From contig NW_020312827.1 of NCBI RefSeq assembly GCF_003265705.1, forward strand, positions 18,014,527 to 18,078,526: 64,000 nucleotides of DNA, given 5' to 3'. The DNA comes from Callorhinus ursinus. Its lineage: Eukaryota > Chordata > Mammalia > Carnivora > Otariidae. Below, piece after piece: positions 1-11,417 of this stretch. Every line of letters starts with the position of its first letter. The first letter of the stretch is position 1. Position numbers and translations under genes: made by a program. The notes beneath the pieces are model-generated. The model worked only from the letters and a program-made list of their open reading frames with translations, did no database searches and was not told the origin of the DNA.

Positions 1-190
1 CATCCTATTTAGTACTGTTAGCTTTTAGTCAACTTAATTATTCTCCCTTTTATACAAATAATATAATGTTCTAAATACAACACATGTACAAATGTTTACA
101 GATCATAATTGTAGCAGTGCTCTATCTCCATCTCTCCAGAAAAGCAGACAAGTTAGTAACTCAAAGTGAAGCTAAGTAAAGATGCTGCAG

Positions 191-330
191 GGAAGCTTGG
201 GTGGCTCAGTTGGTTGGGTGTCTGACTATTGATCTCAGCTCAGATCTTGATCTCGTGGTCGTGAGTTCAAGCCCTGCATTGGGCTCCACACTGGGCGTGG
301 AGATTACGAAAGAAAAAAAAAAAAAAAGAA
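191..330 (+). mobile_element. Can-SINE, older subtype
   Basis: The tRNA-Lys-like head (gggtggctcagt..ggttg) is followed by a body with the older gggctccacactgggcgtggag motif and an A-rich tail at about 311-330. An 11-bp imperfect target-site duplication (agatgctgcag at 180-190, agatgctccag at 332-342) brackets it. A small ORF over it is a by-product of the repeat. Confidence 0.92.
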
Positions 331-644
331 GAGATGCTCCAGTGGCCCTTTGGGATTTCATTATCCAGACATGTCCTAGACATCACATAAACAAAACTTC
401 AACTTTTAAATTTTATTACCAAGAAGGAACAGTACAAATTAGTTATGCTTATAGGAGAAGGAAAAGCAGTAAGATCCAGAGCAATGCTTGTCAAGCTGAG
501 GCCAATAGGTCCAGGGGCCACAAACTGCCCTTTACAAGTATTGTTCCTAAGTTAGCTTTCCCATTTCAATGATGATTTTAAAATGACATAATAATTACAT
601 CTTGCATTATCTTGACGATTACATTGTAACCTAATATTGTTCTT

Positions 645-840
645 TTTTTTTTTTAAAGATTTTATTTATTTGACAGAGAGAGACACAGCAAGCGAGGGAA
701 CACAAGCAGGGGGAGTGGGAGAGGGAGAAGCAGGCTTCCTGCTGAGCAGGGAGCCCGATGTGGGACTCGATCCCAGGACTCTGGGATCATGACCTGAGCC
801 GAAGGCAGACACTTAATGACTGAGCCACTCAGGCGCCCCC
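645..840 (-). mobile_element. Can-SINE
   Basis: Reverse-oriented copy: poly-T and aaagattttatttatt at the left, then the reverse complements of the polypyrimidine region and tRNA-like head, ending in gccactcaggcgcccc. A perfect 13-bp target-site duplication, taatattgttctt, lies at 632-644 and 841-853. Confidence 0.96.
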
Positions 841-853
841 TAATATTGTTCTT

Positions 854-1431
854 AATTTCAGTGCCATTTTGAGATTTTGTAGCTTTTATTTGTGGTTTTA
901 TTATATTGGCATTTATCTACATTGATAGCAATTTGTTTAGCTTGACTTCATATCTGGTTGCTATAATTTGCATACTCTAATGCTAACATGACAAAAAAAT
1001 CCATTTCCTCCAGTGCAAGCATTTTGAGTTATTTCACCAGTCATAAAAGCGAAATACATATTTTTCAGTGGAAATTTGAAATCAATTTTTTTTCATTGAA
1101 TATGACTTTAAGTCATCTAATAAATCAAAACTTTGATTTGACATGTGAAAATATCTTTATATGATAGAGTCAGGGCATATTTACCCAAGAGTTTAAACTT
1201 ACACTAAAGTTTCAGGGCCTCTGGATTGCATGGATCACTTCCAAGACCTTAGAAGAGTCCTGGAACTGGGTGCAGTGTCCTATACACTATTGTAAATTGT
1301 ACAAATGTAAGTTGTGTTAGCACATTTCTTAATAGCGCTGTCTCTTTCTAGTGCCACATCTTTCTTGTGACACCTCATTTCATCAGGGAGAAAATGGAGT
1401 GGCACCAGGACTGTTGAGTTCTAGGTAGAAC
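854..1431. other. AT-rich unique-looking sequence, nothing recognised
   Basis: I see no repeat family, RNA gene or convincing ORF between the SINE at 645-840 and the MLT1 remnant starting near 1432. Confidence 0.5.
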
Positions 1432-1690
1432 GTATGAGTTTGCTGGGGCTGTGGTGACAAAGCTGCAAAGTGGTGGCTTAAACAACAGAAATTTATTTTG
1501 TTTGGAGGCTGGAAGCAAGATAAAAATTTTGGCAGATTTGATCTTTTTCTGAAGCTTCATTCCTTGACCACCTTCTTGCTGTGTCCTCCAAAGATCCTCT
1601 GTGTGCGCACATGTCTGGTGCCTCTCTCCATGTGTCCTAATTTTTCTTCTTCTAGGAACACTGCTCAGATTGGGTTAGGGCCCCTCTTAG
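1432..1690 (-). mobile_element. MLT1-like MaLR LTR remnant
   Basis: The order of motifs matches the reverse complement of MLT1 LTRs as I remember them: ggctgtggtgacaaag, ggtggcttaaacaacagaaa, tgctgtgtcctc, and gattgggttagggccc near 1668-1683. The copy is diverged and incomplete, and internal spacing is shorter than in a full LTR. Confidence 0.7.
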
Positions 1691-2450
1691 GTATGTCCAG
1701 GTATAATTGAGAAATTGTAAGATTAAGCCTATTGTATTATCTCTCTCTACACCCAGAGAGTCTTTTTTTATCTAATCTGTAAATATTACCTAGAGTACTT
1801 AGCATCAGAAGGATAGTAAAACAAGGAAGAAAAAAGGTGTAAAATATCCAGAGCAAAAAGCTAATCTATGGGAAATCCTTTCAATTTTCAACTTACAAAT
1901 TTGAAAATGAAAAATTCAGTTCTTACTAGCATATTCAAAAGAGTATAGATAATGCAACATATATAATTATCAATGTAACAAATATAAAATTTTCCTTTTT
2001 TTTAGAAATCATGTAAAATTCATTAGAGTTTCTATTTAATTAGGCACAGTCCTGACACACTACTAAGAATTGAGAATCTGTGTATGAAGTATCACACCTT
2101 ATGCATTTTAACATATTAAATCCTATCTTTGAGTATCAGCTAATCCTGTGCTGCTAAAATCTGGTAGTCCCAGATGAAACAGCATGCAAACTTCCCAAAA
2201 ATACTGCACAATGACCTGAAGAAGCAGGAGTTCCAGTGACAAAAACTTTTACAGATGGTCATCAGTTTGTCAATAAATGTAGTGTGAGTAATTCTATCAC
2301 AAAATTAGGTCAGCCAAAATGGTCCAGTGGCAATTTAAACACATCTGAATTGCTATTCTGGATGCTTTGATTTTAAATTAATTTTACATTTTCTTTAATC
2401 ATCAAAAACTGAATGGTAGTGCTATCTTCTCCATTTTTATATTTGAAATT
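1691..2450. other. AT-rich sequence, nothing recognised
   Basis: No repeat, RNA gene or credible ORF is recognised. It ends at a short antisense L1 tail near 2451. Confidence 0.45.
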
Positions 2451-2510
2451 TTAATTTAATTTTATTTTATTATGTTATGTTAGTCACCATACAATACATC
2501 ATTAGTTTTC
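2451..2510 (-). mobile_element. L1 3'-terminal fragment
   Basis: The stretch attttattatgttatgttag followed by tcaccatacaatacatcattag is the reverse complement of the last bases of the carnivore L1 3' end seen in full at 33330-33375. Only about 60 bp are present, so this is a severely 5'-truncated insertion. Confidence 0.75.
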
Positions 2511-3816
2511 GAGATATTTGTCGGCGTTTTTCAAATATCTAAATGGTTGGGACTTTTTTCTCATCCTGATAGCAGTTACTTTTGTATCTAATGATACAAT
2601 AAGATACTTGTGTATCTTGATATGCTAATAAGATACTTTTGTATCATCTATCTATCTATCTATCTTTGTTTTAAAAGTTCCAACTTTTTTAAAAGGACCG
2701 CCTAAATTGTTTAAATTTTGCTCCACAACCTTTGGACCTGCCTCAAATTTTGTGGAGTAATGTGATACTTAATGATTGCAAGCAAATGGAAATGAATTTA
2801 GGGAGACTCAACACATAAGTGATACTACTGCACTCACTGAAGCCCACATGGACGGATGTGTGCTTTATGAATAAACCTTTTAAAGCAGTTTGTATAGACA
2901 GATGGTGGCTTAGAACCTAGTTAATCTGGTATGTGGTTTTAACGATAAGCAAAACTGGCTCCTCCATTCAATTGTCGAGAACAGATTTAATGTAAGAAAA
3001 GAAAAAAATGTTAAAACCTAAGATTCTTACTTCAAGTTTTAGTATTGTTATACTTAACTCAGAAATTTGGCTTTTATAATTACATTAGAGCCATAAAATA
3101 AGGATTAAAACTAATTTTATCAAGTACATGTTTAAGCTCCATGATTATGAACCTTATTATAAATGCAATTTTAGGTCTAATTTAGAGTATTTGCTAGGAT
3201 TTTGGTTTTTATTCGAGTATGAGTAGGGAAATAAAAACTAACCACTCAAATTATATGGTGTTAAACTGTAGGAGTAAGACTACTAGCCTGCGACTCAATA
3301 GCATTTGAGCGTCAATTTTGTTGTGACTTAATTGTCTCACCGTTGGTGGGGCTTAAATTATGTGTTCTTTAATGATCTTTTCTAGTTAAAAATTTATATG
3401 TGCCTGCAATCAATGAACTGCAAACCTGGTGATCTTAACCCCTCTGCCAGAAGTGGGTCTGTGGCTTGGTTTCTTCTCGTCTCCATGTTGACAAATACCT
3501 AAGGGCGTAGGTTCCATAATGTGCTTTAAATCCAGGGAGGAGGTACTGAAAATGTTAGAACATCTATTTTCAAAGTATATTGTGCTCTGATTTTTTTCTT
3601 CACAGGTCATAGAAAATTATTTAAATTTAAGTCTTTTTAAAGATTTTGTTTTTAAAGTTTAGCATATACGTTGCATCAGTGTGATGACTTTCAAGTTAAC
3701 TATTAAAGGATTAAACATGTATAATTTTGCCTCAATCAATCTAATCATGTAGAATTACCCCAGTATTTTATTTTATTTTATTTTATTTTACATTTCCCCT
3801 GGTATTTTAGATAAAT
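2511..3816. other. AT-rich sequence with two short tandem repeats
   Basis: A (TATC)n tract lies at about 2645-2667 and a (TTTTA)n tract at about 3763-3791. Apart from these I recognise nothing. ORFs in this stretch are short and have no family features. Confidence 0.5.
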
Positions 3817-3828
3817 GTTTGTTAGCTT

Positions 3829-4036
3829 TGGGGCACCTGGGTGGCTCAGTGATTAAGCATCTGCTTTGGGCTCAGGTCTTGATCCCAGGGGAGTCCCACA
3901 TAGTGCTCCTTGCCCAGTGGGGAGCCTGCTTCTCCCTCTCCCCCTGCCTGCAGCTCCCCCTGCTTGTGCTCTGTCTCTCACATGCTCTCTCTCTCTCTGT
4001 CAAATAAGTAAATAAAATCCTTAAAAAAAAAAAGAA
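3829..4036 (+). mobile_element. Can-SINE
   Basis: Full-length type with ggggcacctgggtggctcag head, a CT-rich body, (CT)n, a tgtcaaataagtaaataaaatc end and an A tail. A perfect 12-bp duplication, gtttgttagctt, flanks it at 3817-3828 and 4037-4048. Confidence 0.96.
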
Positions 4037-4048
4037 GTTTGTTAGCTT

Positions 4049-4589
4049 CATATTGTTATTCAGATTTGCATAACATGGTTAGAAATAATTTCTACTATCT
4101 TATTTAATATAAATAATTTGTATAAATATACATCAGAATTATCTAGTTTAACCAAGTACACATCACTTCAATATTTTGTTAGAGTTAGTGAATACAAAAA
4201 AATAAATAAGAGTCTTTTGCTGTCCAGTCTGCTCAATTACATGAATTATTCAGCTGGGTAACAAAGACTCTAAAATCTACAAAATAATGAAATAGACTTT
4301 GTGAGTATCTATCTCTGAATGTCATTTCTGAGGCCAAACTCCTAAACATATGGATCTCTGAAATTAATCCAGAAAAGGAAGCCCTAAAATTCTTATTCTA
4401 TCTTTTTAAAAAAATAAGGCTTATTTTTTAAAAGCTAAATCTAAATCCAACTCTAAAATGTTCTGTGATTTATTCAGTGTAATTCAATACTTAATTCCAT
4501 ATTAGAGGAGATAGAACATCCAAGGATTATTTAGAGTAGTAGTAATTTAAAGTATTATGTGTTTTTAAAGTGGCATCACAAAATAAATA
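4049..4589. other. AT-rich sequence, nothing recognised
   Basis: No repeat or coding feature is recognised between two SINE insertions. Confidence 0.45.
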
Positions 4590-4603
4590 GACAAGGATAT
4601 TTT

Positions 4604-4791
4604 CTTTTTTTTTTTTAAAGATTTTATTTATTCATTCATGAGAGACAGAGGGAGAGAGAGAGAGAGAGAAGCAGAGGGAGAAGCAGGCTCCCAAGGAGCA
4701 GGGAGCCTGATGCGGGACTCAATCCCAGGACCCTGGGATCATGACCTGAGCCGAAGGCAGACATTTAACCATCTGAGCCACCCAGTCGCCC
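4604..4791 (-). mobile_element. Can-SINE, attcatgagaga tail subtype
   Basis: Reverse copy with tttattcattcatgagagac in place of the usual tttgacagagag, followed by a (GA)n run and the tRNA-like head ending gccacccagtcgccc. The 14-bp duplication gacaaggatatttt / gacagggatatttt (one mismatch) is at 4590-4603 and 4792-4805. The same tail subtype recurs at 48699-48874. Confidence 0.95.
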
Positions 4792-5089
4792 GACAGGGAT
4801 ATTTTCAAAAAGCATATTAACGGGGAATAGGGAGTACAATCAAGATGATGTTACAAGCTCCATTACAATGCAACAATATTTAGCATAAGATAATACTTGC
4901 ACAAAATGAAAGCACACATCAATGGAAAGCCATAAATAGATCCAATGACATATAAAACCTCAATATATATGAAAAAGTAAGCTTAAAAATCAAGGGAGTA
5001 AGGGGAATAAGAAAAGATTACATGATAAATGATGCCAAGATAACTGCATAGCAATTTTGATTAAAAAATTAATAAAGGATAAAATTTAA

Positions 5090-5940
5090 TCCATTCATTG
5101 TACCATCCTTCTAAGTATACTTCAAGTGGATTGAAGAACTTTACATTAAAAACAAAGAACAGAGTAAAACAAGGCTAGCCAAAACAATGGGATGTATCAA
5201 AACTGGGGAGAAATTTAACTTTGTTTTGCTTTGTAATGATGGAGATACCGCTAAAGAAAATTTGGAGGCATTTAGTATGTACAAATTCAAAAGTGGTGTA
5301 TGCTTAAGACTTCAAAAGTGTCAGTTTATATCTATTCTGTATCAAGAGTTTAGTCAAACTATCACATTAATCTACTAATAAATACACAGGCACAACACAT
5401 GAAGGGGCAAGTCATACCTAATTTAAACTCAAGCAACCAAATCAACCTTCAGGTTTATCGAATAACTTACTGAAAAAATAAAAAGGCCTTATTGTACTGT
5501 GAGTTGGTGATGCTCATGTGCTCAATTCATTGCTCTTGGCAGGGTAACTTCGAAGAAGGCTTTTAGTAAGGAACGCACAGGGCCAAAGGAGAATTTATAG
5601 CAGTGGTCATATCTTGTGATTCAGGAATTTTAGCCCTGGATTTTATCCTAAACAGACAAAAATATGAAGATGTTCTTTGCAGGATTATCTAATATAGCTT
5701 CCACTTGGATGCAACAATTTCCACAAGATATGTAAATCAAGTCACATGGACACAATAAAATTTTATTCCCCAACTAAAACAAAACAAGATGTAATAATGA
5801 AAATAAAGCAATCTATTATATATTAAATGCATATGTAAATATATTGTATAAATGTGCTTAAAGTTTTTGATAATAAGCAATAATAAAAATTGTTTTGTGT
5901 TTGGATAATTGGGTTATGGATAATTTATAGCTATATTTTT
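5090..5940 (+). mobile_element. Old L1 (L1ME/L1M-like) 3' region
   Basis: Motifs of an old mammalian L1 occur in order: ttcaagtggattgaagaac (ORF2 C-terminal coding), ttttatcctaaacagac and tgttctttgcaggattatc (ORF2 end), then gggttatggataattt near 5910-5925 (3' UTR). No ORF survives. The 5' boundary is a guess. Confidence 0.5.
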
Positions 5941-6139
5941 AAACTAATGCAACAGGTTTAAAAAGACTCCCTTAACATGAGCTTTTTAATTTCCATTCAC
6001 CTTTTTTTTTTTTTTTTTTCACATTTGATTTAAATTAATCCAGATATTGTTACCTGGTTAAGGTAGGAAGTTTATTTTCTGTCTTATTGCAGATGACTTC
6101 CAATCTCTTTTTCCTTGTCTTTGCTTTGCTTCCTTTGGT
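5941..6139. other. Poly-T containing spacer
   Basis: An uninterrupted T run of about 18 occupies 6002-6019. Nothing else is recognised. Confidence 0.5.
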
Positions 6140-6480
6140 GTGTGTGTGATCTTTTCCATTCAGTCGGCTAATCTTCAGAGAAATATGTGCATTGTTTCTG
6201 AGGATGGCAGAGCCTCAAGGAAGCAATGTGAGCAATGCACTTTCAACCCGCACGCTTCCTGTGGCAACTTTCTCACTGTGCGGGATTCAAGCCGGCATTA
6301 TCTTTTTCCGATCTTGACAGATACCAGGTTGAAAGAGCACCATTTGGCCACCAGGCAATAGATCATCCTCTTTGTTGTATTGAACCTGAATCACCAAAGG
6401 ACAACCTCAAAAGGCCCAAGTGGGCTCTGCCCTGAGCCTCCACTGGGAAATGGCCTCTACCAGGATTCCACATGCCCGGT
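6140..6480. other. Unassigned patch with higher GC content
   Basis: This patch is visibly richer in G+C and CpG than its surroundings. Two overlapping short ORFs (6140-6361 and 6235-6435, plus strand) cross it without recognisable motifs. A 7-bp GC stem, cccgcac at 6247-6253 and gtgcggg at 6278-6284, sits in the middle. It may be an old repeat, a pseudogene piece or a conserved element; I cannot tell. Confidence 0.35.
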
Positions 6481-6769
6481 ATTTGGTCCTGATTGTTGGC
6501 GATGTACTTTGGTTTCGTTTTGCTTTGTTTGTATGTTTAATGGCAAACGCTATGCTTAAGCTTTCTCAAAAATAAATTATTGGAATGCGTTTGAATGTAA
6601 TATTTAGACACAACACCTCCCACCCCACTCCCAACATACACATTGTGGAGAAACAGAAATTCCATCATAGGAAGCTGACAAGGGGACTCCACGGGCTCAT
6701 TTGCCAAGGAGGTCTATTTCATTTTATTTCATTTCACTTCATTTTTCCCTTTTTTCCAATATGTGCTCT

Positions 6770-6960
6770 GCCAAACTTAGAGACAGGCTTTCGTGAAATG
6801 CTGATGATCAGAGAGAAAGCCCTGCTCTCAAGTTGCTCACCATCTAGTGGGAAAGACAAAGAGATAAACAGACTGCTGCAAAGCAATGTGCTAAGTGTTC
6901 TGTCACTGGTGCAAGCCAGGCCTGTGGAGCCGAGAGGAAGGAAGTTCTAAGATGTTCTGA
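6770..6960 (-). mobile_element. L2 LINE 3' remnant
   Basis: The segment agccctgctctcaagttgct, then caccatctagtgggaaagac, and the following agataaacagac resemble the reverse complement of the L2 3' end (ccctgccctcatggagctt..attctagtgggg..agacaataaac). It is strongly diverged. Confidence 0.5.
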
Positions 6961-7309
6961 GGCCTTCAGCGGATGGAGACTGTGGGTAGAAGCTTTCAAA
7001 AACAAGACTTGCCTTGAAGACCTTTAGATATCATCGAGACATAAAAAGGAAGAAAAAGAAGAAATATCAAGAATGTTGGAAGCTTAGCATTGGTGGTGAC
7101 TGCAAATAGTTTTTAAAAAAGTGTGGCCAGAGTACAGGGTAAACTAGAGGTGGGGACTGTTGTCAGAACTTGACTATGAGATCCTTGGGTCAGGTTACTA
7201 GTATTTCCCAGCATCAAAAGTAATGCCTGGCATGCACATAACAGTTTGCGTGAGTTGGAGAATTGATTAATTGAGTAAATGAATGAAAGCCCTTTCCTAC
7301 ATATGTGTA
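6961..7309. other. Sequence with no recognised feature
   Basis: I see no repeat or gene here. The right edge is the poly-T of a reverse SINE. Confidence 0.4.
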
Positions 7310-7323
7310 TTTTTTTTAAGATT

Positions 7324-7362
<39 letters not shown>

Positions 7363-7530
7363 TTTGACAGAGACACAGCGAGAGAAGGAACACAAGCAGG
7401 GGGAGTGGCAGAGGGAGAAGCAGGCTTCCCGCCGAGCAGGGAGCCTAATGTGGGACTCGATCCCAGGACCCTGGGATTATGACCTGAGCTGAAGGCAGCC
7501 ACTCAACCGATTGAGCCACCCAGGTGCCCC
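7310..7530 (-). mobile_element. Can-SINE with expanded (TTTA)n tail
   Basis: Reverse SINE ending gccacccaggtgcccc. The tail AAATAAAT motif has expanded to about eleven (TTTA) units at roughly 7322-7365, longer than in any other copy in the window. I could not fix a target-site duplication because the right flank is AT-repeat sequence. Confidence 0.93.
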
Positions 7531-7600
7531 TCTTATATATAATTTATATATATTTATATATTATAAATATATAAAAATATATTTTTATGTATTTATAATC
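7531..7600. repeat. AT-rich low-complexity tract
   Basis: Alternating tatata/aatata sequence immediately to the right of the SINE. Confidence 0.7.
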
Positions 7601-7673
7601 AGCAATTTTAAGTATGTTAAATGAAACTTAATTTCTTAAAGGAGTGCTATATTCCTAAAAGAGTCAAGTTTCA

Positions 7674-7865
7674 GGGCACCTGGGTGGCTCAGTTTGTTAA
7701 ACATCTGTCTTCACTGCTAATCATGATCCCAGAGTCCTGGGGTCAAGTCCTGTGTCAAGCTCCCTGCTCAGTGAGGAGTCTGCTTCTCTCTCTCCTGCTG
7801 CCCTTCCCCCCACTTGTACTCTGTCTCTCGCTTTCTCTCTTTCTCAAAAACATAAATAAAATCTT
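7674..7865 (+). mobile_element. Can-SINE interrupted in its tail by an L1
   Basis: Forward SINE with gggcacctgggtggctcag head, CT-rich body and cataaataaaatctt end. Its own A tail resumes at 8694-8711, after an L1. An 18-bp duplication with two mismatches, taaaagagtcaagtttca at 7656-7673 and taaaagagttaagcttca at 8712-8729, encloses both elements. This shows the SINE inserted first. Confidence 0.95.
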
Positions 7866-8684
7866 TTTTAATGTAATTTAATTTTATTTTGTTATGTTAG
7901 CCACCATACAGTACCTCATTCGTTTTTGATGTAGTGTTCCATCATTCATTGTTTGCATATAACACCCAGTGCTCCATGCAGTATGTGCCCTCTTTAATAC
8001 CCATCACGGGGCTGATCCATCCCCCATCCCCTCCCCTCTAAAACCCTCAGTTGGTTTCTCAGAGTCCACAGTCTCTCATGGTTCATCTCCCCCTCCGATT
8101 TGCCCCCTTTCATTTTCCCCTCCCTTCTCCTAATGTCCTCCGTGCTATTAATACCTTATGTTCCACATATATGTGGAACCATATAATTGACTTTCTCTGC
8201 TTGACTTATTTCACTTAGCATAATCTTCCTCTAGTCCCATCCATGTTGATGCAAAAGTTGGGTATTCATCCTTTCTGATGGCTGAGTAATATTCCATTGT
8301 ATATATGGACCACATCTTCTTTATCCATTCATCGGTTGAAGGGCATCTCGGCTCTTTCCACAGTTTGACTTTTGTGGACATTGCTGCTATGAACATTGGG
8401 GTGCATATGGCCCTTCTTTTCACTACATCCGTGTCTTTGGGGTAAATACCTAGTAGTGCAATTGCTGAGTCATAAGGTAGCTCTATTTTTAACTTTTTGA
8501 GGAACCTCCATACTGTTTTCCAAAGTGGCTGTACCAACTTGCATTCCCACCAACAGTGTAAGAGGGTTCCCCTTTCTCCACAATCTCTCCAACATTTGTT
8601 GTTTCTTGCCTTGTCAATTTTTGCCATTCTAACTAGTGTAAGGTGGTATCTCAATGTGGTTTTGATTTGAATTTCCCTGATGGC
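7866..8684 (-). mobile_element. 5'-truncated carnivore L1
   Basis: Read on the minus strand this is the C-terminal end of ORF2, a G-rich 3' UTR, the aaaaacgaatgaggtactgt.. terminal segment and a short A tail. A 9-bp duplication, taaaatctt at 7857-7865 and 8685-8693, lies within the tail of the SINE at 7674, so the L1 landed there by target-primed reverse transcription. Confidence 0.94.
8211..8684 (-). pseudogene. L1 ORF2p C-terminal remnant
   Basis: The minus-strand ORF encodes the C-terminal cysteine-rich end of L1 ORF2p: [18 protein letters not shown], a C-x3-C-x7-H-x4-C arrangement, then [20 protein letters not shown] and the LLGIYPKD segment. The reading frame shifts near 8230, so the usual LSEIS-type end is out of frame. 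Endonuclease and reverse transcriptase domains are absent because of 5' truncation. It cannot encode an active protein. Confidence 0.93.
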
Positions 8685-8729
8685 TAAAATCTTAAAAAAA
8701 AAATTAAAAAGTAAAAGAGTTAAGCTTCA

Positions 8730-9745
8730 TAACATAGCTTTTTTAGCCATAGTTTAAATTAGAAAATGACAAAAAAAATTCAACTAATTTGATTTCTGAG
8801 ATCTGGAGTACATGTATATATATCTGGACATGAATGTATGTACACATATAATGTATGCAGTATAGTATATAATATATGCTATATTATAGATTATGTATAT
8901 ATTATATGACATATCCTATACTATTATATAGGAGGAGTGGTTTGTCTTGATACAGGTGCTTGAAATTTATCCTATGAAATGTAACTTAAACATGTCTCTT
9001 AAATATCATGTCAACCTAATATACTTTGTAGTAATCTTTATAAAATCAATATACTAGAATCATAATGTACATAGTCATTACGACTAATAGCACTCCTACA
9101 TTTTAATTTTGCTGATCAGAGTATATAAATTAATAGAATTTAATAGAGGTACCTGCACTTCATAAATTATTATTTGGGCAATTAATTTGCATTAAGGAAC
9201 TCAAACAAGATTTAAATAATCCACTTTATGAAGGGAAATTTTGTGAACCTGGTCTCAAAGAATAAAAATTGACCTAAGGTAACTTTTCTCCATTTCTATT
9301 ATTAGCTTCCATTGTGCAAATTCAGCTGTCAATGCCACAATCAAGCTTCCAGAAGTAATCTAATCATTGTACTTTTTATCACGTTAAAACATAGCCCAGA
9401 AGAGAGATAAAACGGAGAATGGGAGAATATTTTTTTGCCAAGTTTGAAGCTCAGAGAATCTCATAGATGCTGAAATACCAAGCTTATTTAAATTTATAAA
9501 TGAGAAATAAACTTTTAGCTAAGATCAAGGCTAATATTTGGCACTTTTAGGTAAATGTTTATATAGTCATTAAATTTCATCAGAAATTCATCAGGTAACT
9601 GACTTTCAGCATCCTAATTTACTTCCAATCCAGGTACAAGTGTTTTGAAATAATATCTTTCCTGGCTTACATATATTATTTTTTTGACTCTATTAGAAAT
9701 GTGAGTCTATTCCTTATTCTGATGTGTAAAGATGAACAAATCTAC
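8730..9745. other. AT-rich stretch, nothing recognised
   Basis: A TA/TG-rich low-complexity portion spans about 8810-8935. The rest shows no repeat or gene that I can recognise. Confidence 0.5.
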
Positions 9746-9760
9746 TCTGCCTAAATATTT

Positions 9761-9889
9761 CTCTCTCTCTCTTTTTTTTTTTTTTAAGTAGTGTGGAGTC
9801 TAATGTAGGGTTCAAACTGAGGACACTGAGATCAAGACCTGAGCTAAGAGTCGGATGCTCAACTGACTGAGCCACCTAGGCACCCCTAA
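9761..9889 (-). mobile_element. Short Can-SINE, older subtype
   Basis: Reverse copy of only about 129 bp, with the older body (gtggagtctaatgtaggg) and tRNA-like head ending gccacctaggcacccc. A perfect 15-bp duplication, tctgcctaaatattt, lies at 9746-9760 and 9890-9904. Confidence 0.94.
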
Positions 9890-9904
9890 TCTGCCTAAAT
9901 ATTT

Positions 9905-10304
9905 GAGGAGGTGAGGAAAAAATTTCCTAAAAATCATGTTTATTTACAATTGCTAAGAACTATAAAGATTTACTCTATTTAAAGTTTATCTCCAAGTCTG
10001 TATCTATTTAAGGACATTAAGTGCATTAATTATGAACCAGATGTAAAAACAGAATCAACAATATACATCAGAGTCTAACATGTATTCAGCAATGTGGAGA
10101 GACAGAAAATGATGCTACTTTTTAGTTGCACAAGCTGTTCCTGTAGGGCCCAATGGGCAGGACAGCTTTGCTAACCCACTGCTTCATTTGTCGGGAAACA
10201 GGCTCAGCAGGATGTCTGCTTTAAAAGACTTACAAATCACCATGATATCACTAATTTTGATTATTTTGCTGGAGTGAGAACTTATATTTCACATGTCAAA
10301 TAAG
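9905..10304. other. Sequence with no recognised feature
   Basis: No repeat, RNA gene or credible ORF is recognised. Confidence 0.4.
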
Positions 10305-10319
10305 AACTCTTCCAGTTTG

Positions 10320-10541
10320 GGGGCGCCTGGATGGCTCAGTTGGTTAAGTGTCTGCTTTCTGCTCAGGTCATGATCCCAGAGTCCCAGGATCAAGCCCCAA
10401 ATCCAGCTCCAGGCTCAGTGGGCAGTCTGCTTCTCCCTCTGCCCCTCCAGTCACTTGTGCTCCCTCCTCCTCTCTCTCTCTCACTCTATCTCTCTTTTAA
10501 ATAGATAAATACATAAAATCTTAAAACAACAAAAACAAACA
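10320..10541 (+). mobile_element. Can-SINE
   Basis: Forward copy with gggcgcctggatggctcagt head, CT-rich body and a tail of mixed aaacaacaaaaac. A perfect 15-bp duplication, aactcttccagtttg, lies at 10305-10319 and 10542-10556. Confidence 0.96.
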
Positions 10542-10556
10542 AACTCTTCCAGTTTG

Positions 10557-11410
10557 ATTAAAATTTCCTTTTCAGAAAACTGGACATCTTTCCACTTGAA
10601 AACAAAGAGAATATACAAGCAAAGTCCGTTTTAATTGGAAATTTCACATTAAAATCTAATGCTGAGATTATTTTAGTCTTTCCTTTCCTCCCAGTGGATT
10701 TTTCAGAAGGGCATTGTTTAGGGTAACTGCATTCTTGCATAGTCCCACTGAAAGCTGACCAGCAAAAATTCACACCATAAATGATCATGTGTCATGTTCA
10801 TAGCTATGGTGACCCGTCCTGAGAAAGAACACATTTTCATAGCATCAAAGGGAGCTAGAGGATGAATCAAGCTAAGGGATTTGGTCCTTTTTACATTAAG
10901 TATATTATATGCCAATTTTTTTTCTTAGCTTCATATTGTTTGAGACAACCTAATTAAAGATGGTTAAGAGGACTCAAGATTCTGAAAGATGGGAAGATTT
11001 TACTGAAAAGGTTAAGAGAAATTGGATATGATGGGATTTACACATTTTCGGAATCACTGTTAGAAAAGCTATAAATTGCTGTTAGATCATCTGCCCAGGT
11101 GGAGCAAGGACTTCCCTTTAATCATCCCAATGAGACGTCTGTTCACCTGCTGATAGGGTCATTTCTGGGTCTTACATTTTAAGCTTTGGCGAGATGCCAA
11201 CAGGAAAAAAAATCAAAGAAAAACAAAAAGTTGATTTCTACTCACTTTTTGGCATCTGTAAGAACCTGCCCTGTGCTCTAATACTGTATTTATTGGTTAT
11301 TTACTATCACTCAAATAGAAATTTAAACATTATCTCTCTTCAGAGGATAATAATTAAACTTCTGCCCAGAATGCTTTCCAGTACACATGCATGTGTATAA
11401 TTAAACACAC
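10557..11410. other. Sequence with no recognised feature
   Basis: Short ORFs on both strands (10558-10915 minus, 11194-11400 plus) lack any motif I know, and I regard them as chance. No repeat family is recognised. Confidence 0.45.
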
Positions 11411-11417
11411 AGAGTAG

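Noticed and set aside
2645..2667. CRISPR-like regular repeats
   Set aside because: It is a plain (TATC)n microsatellite without spacers, and the genome is mammalian.
6002..6019. A third tail-only insertion (T run near 6 kb)
   Set aside because: The flanks share only about five bases (ttcac), too short to claim a target-site duplication.
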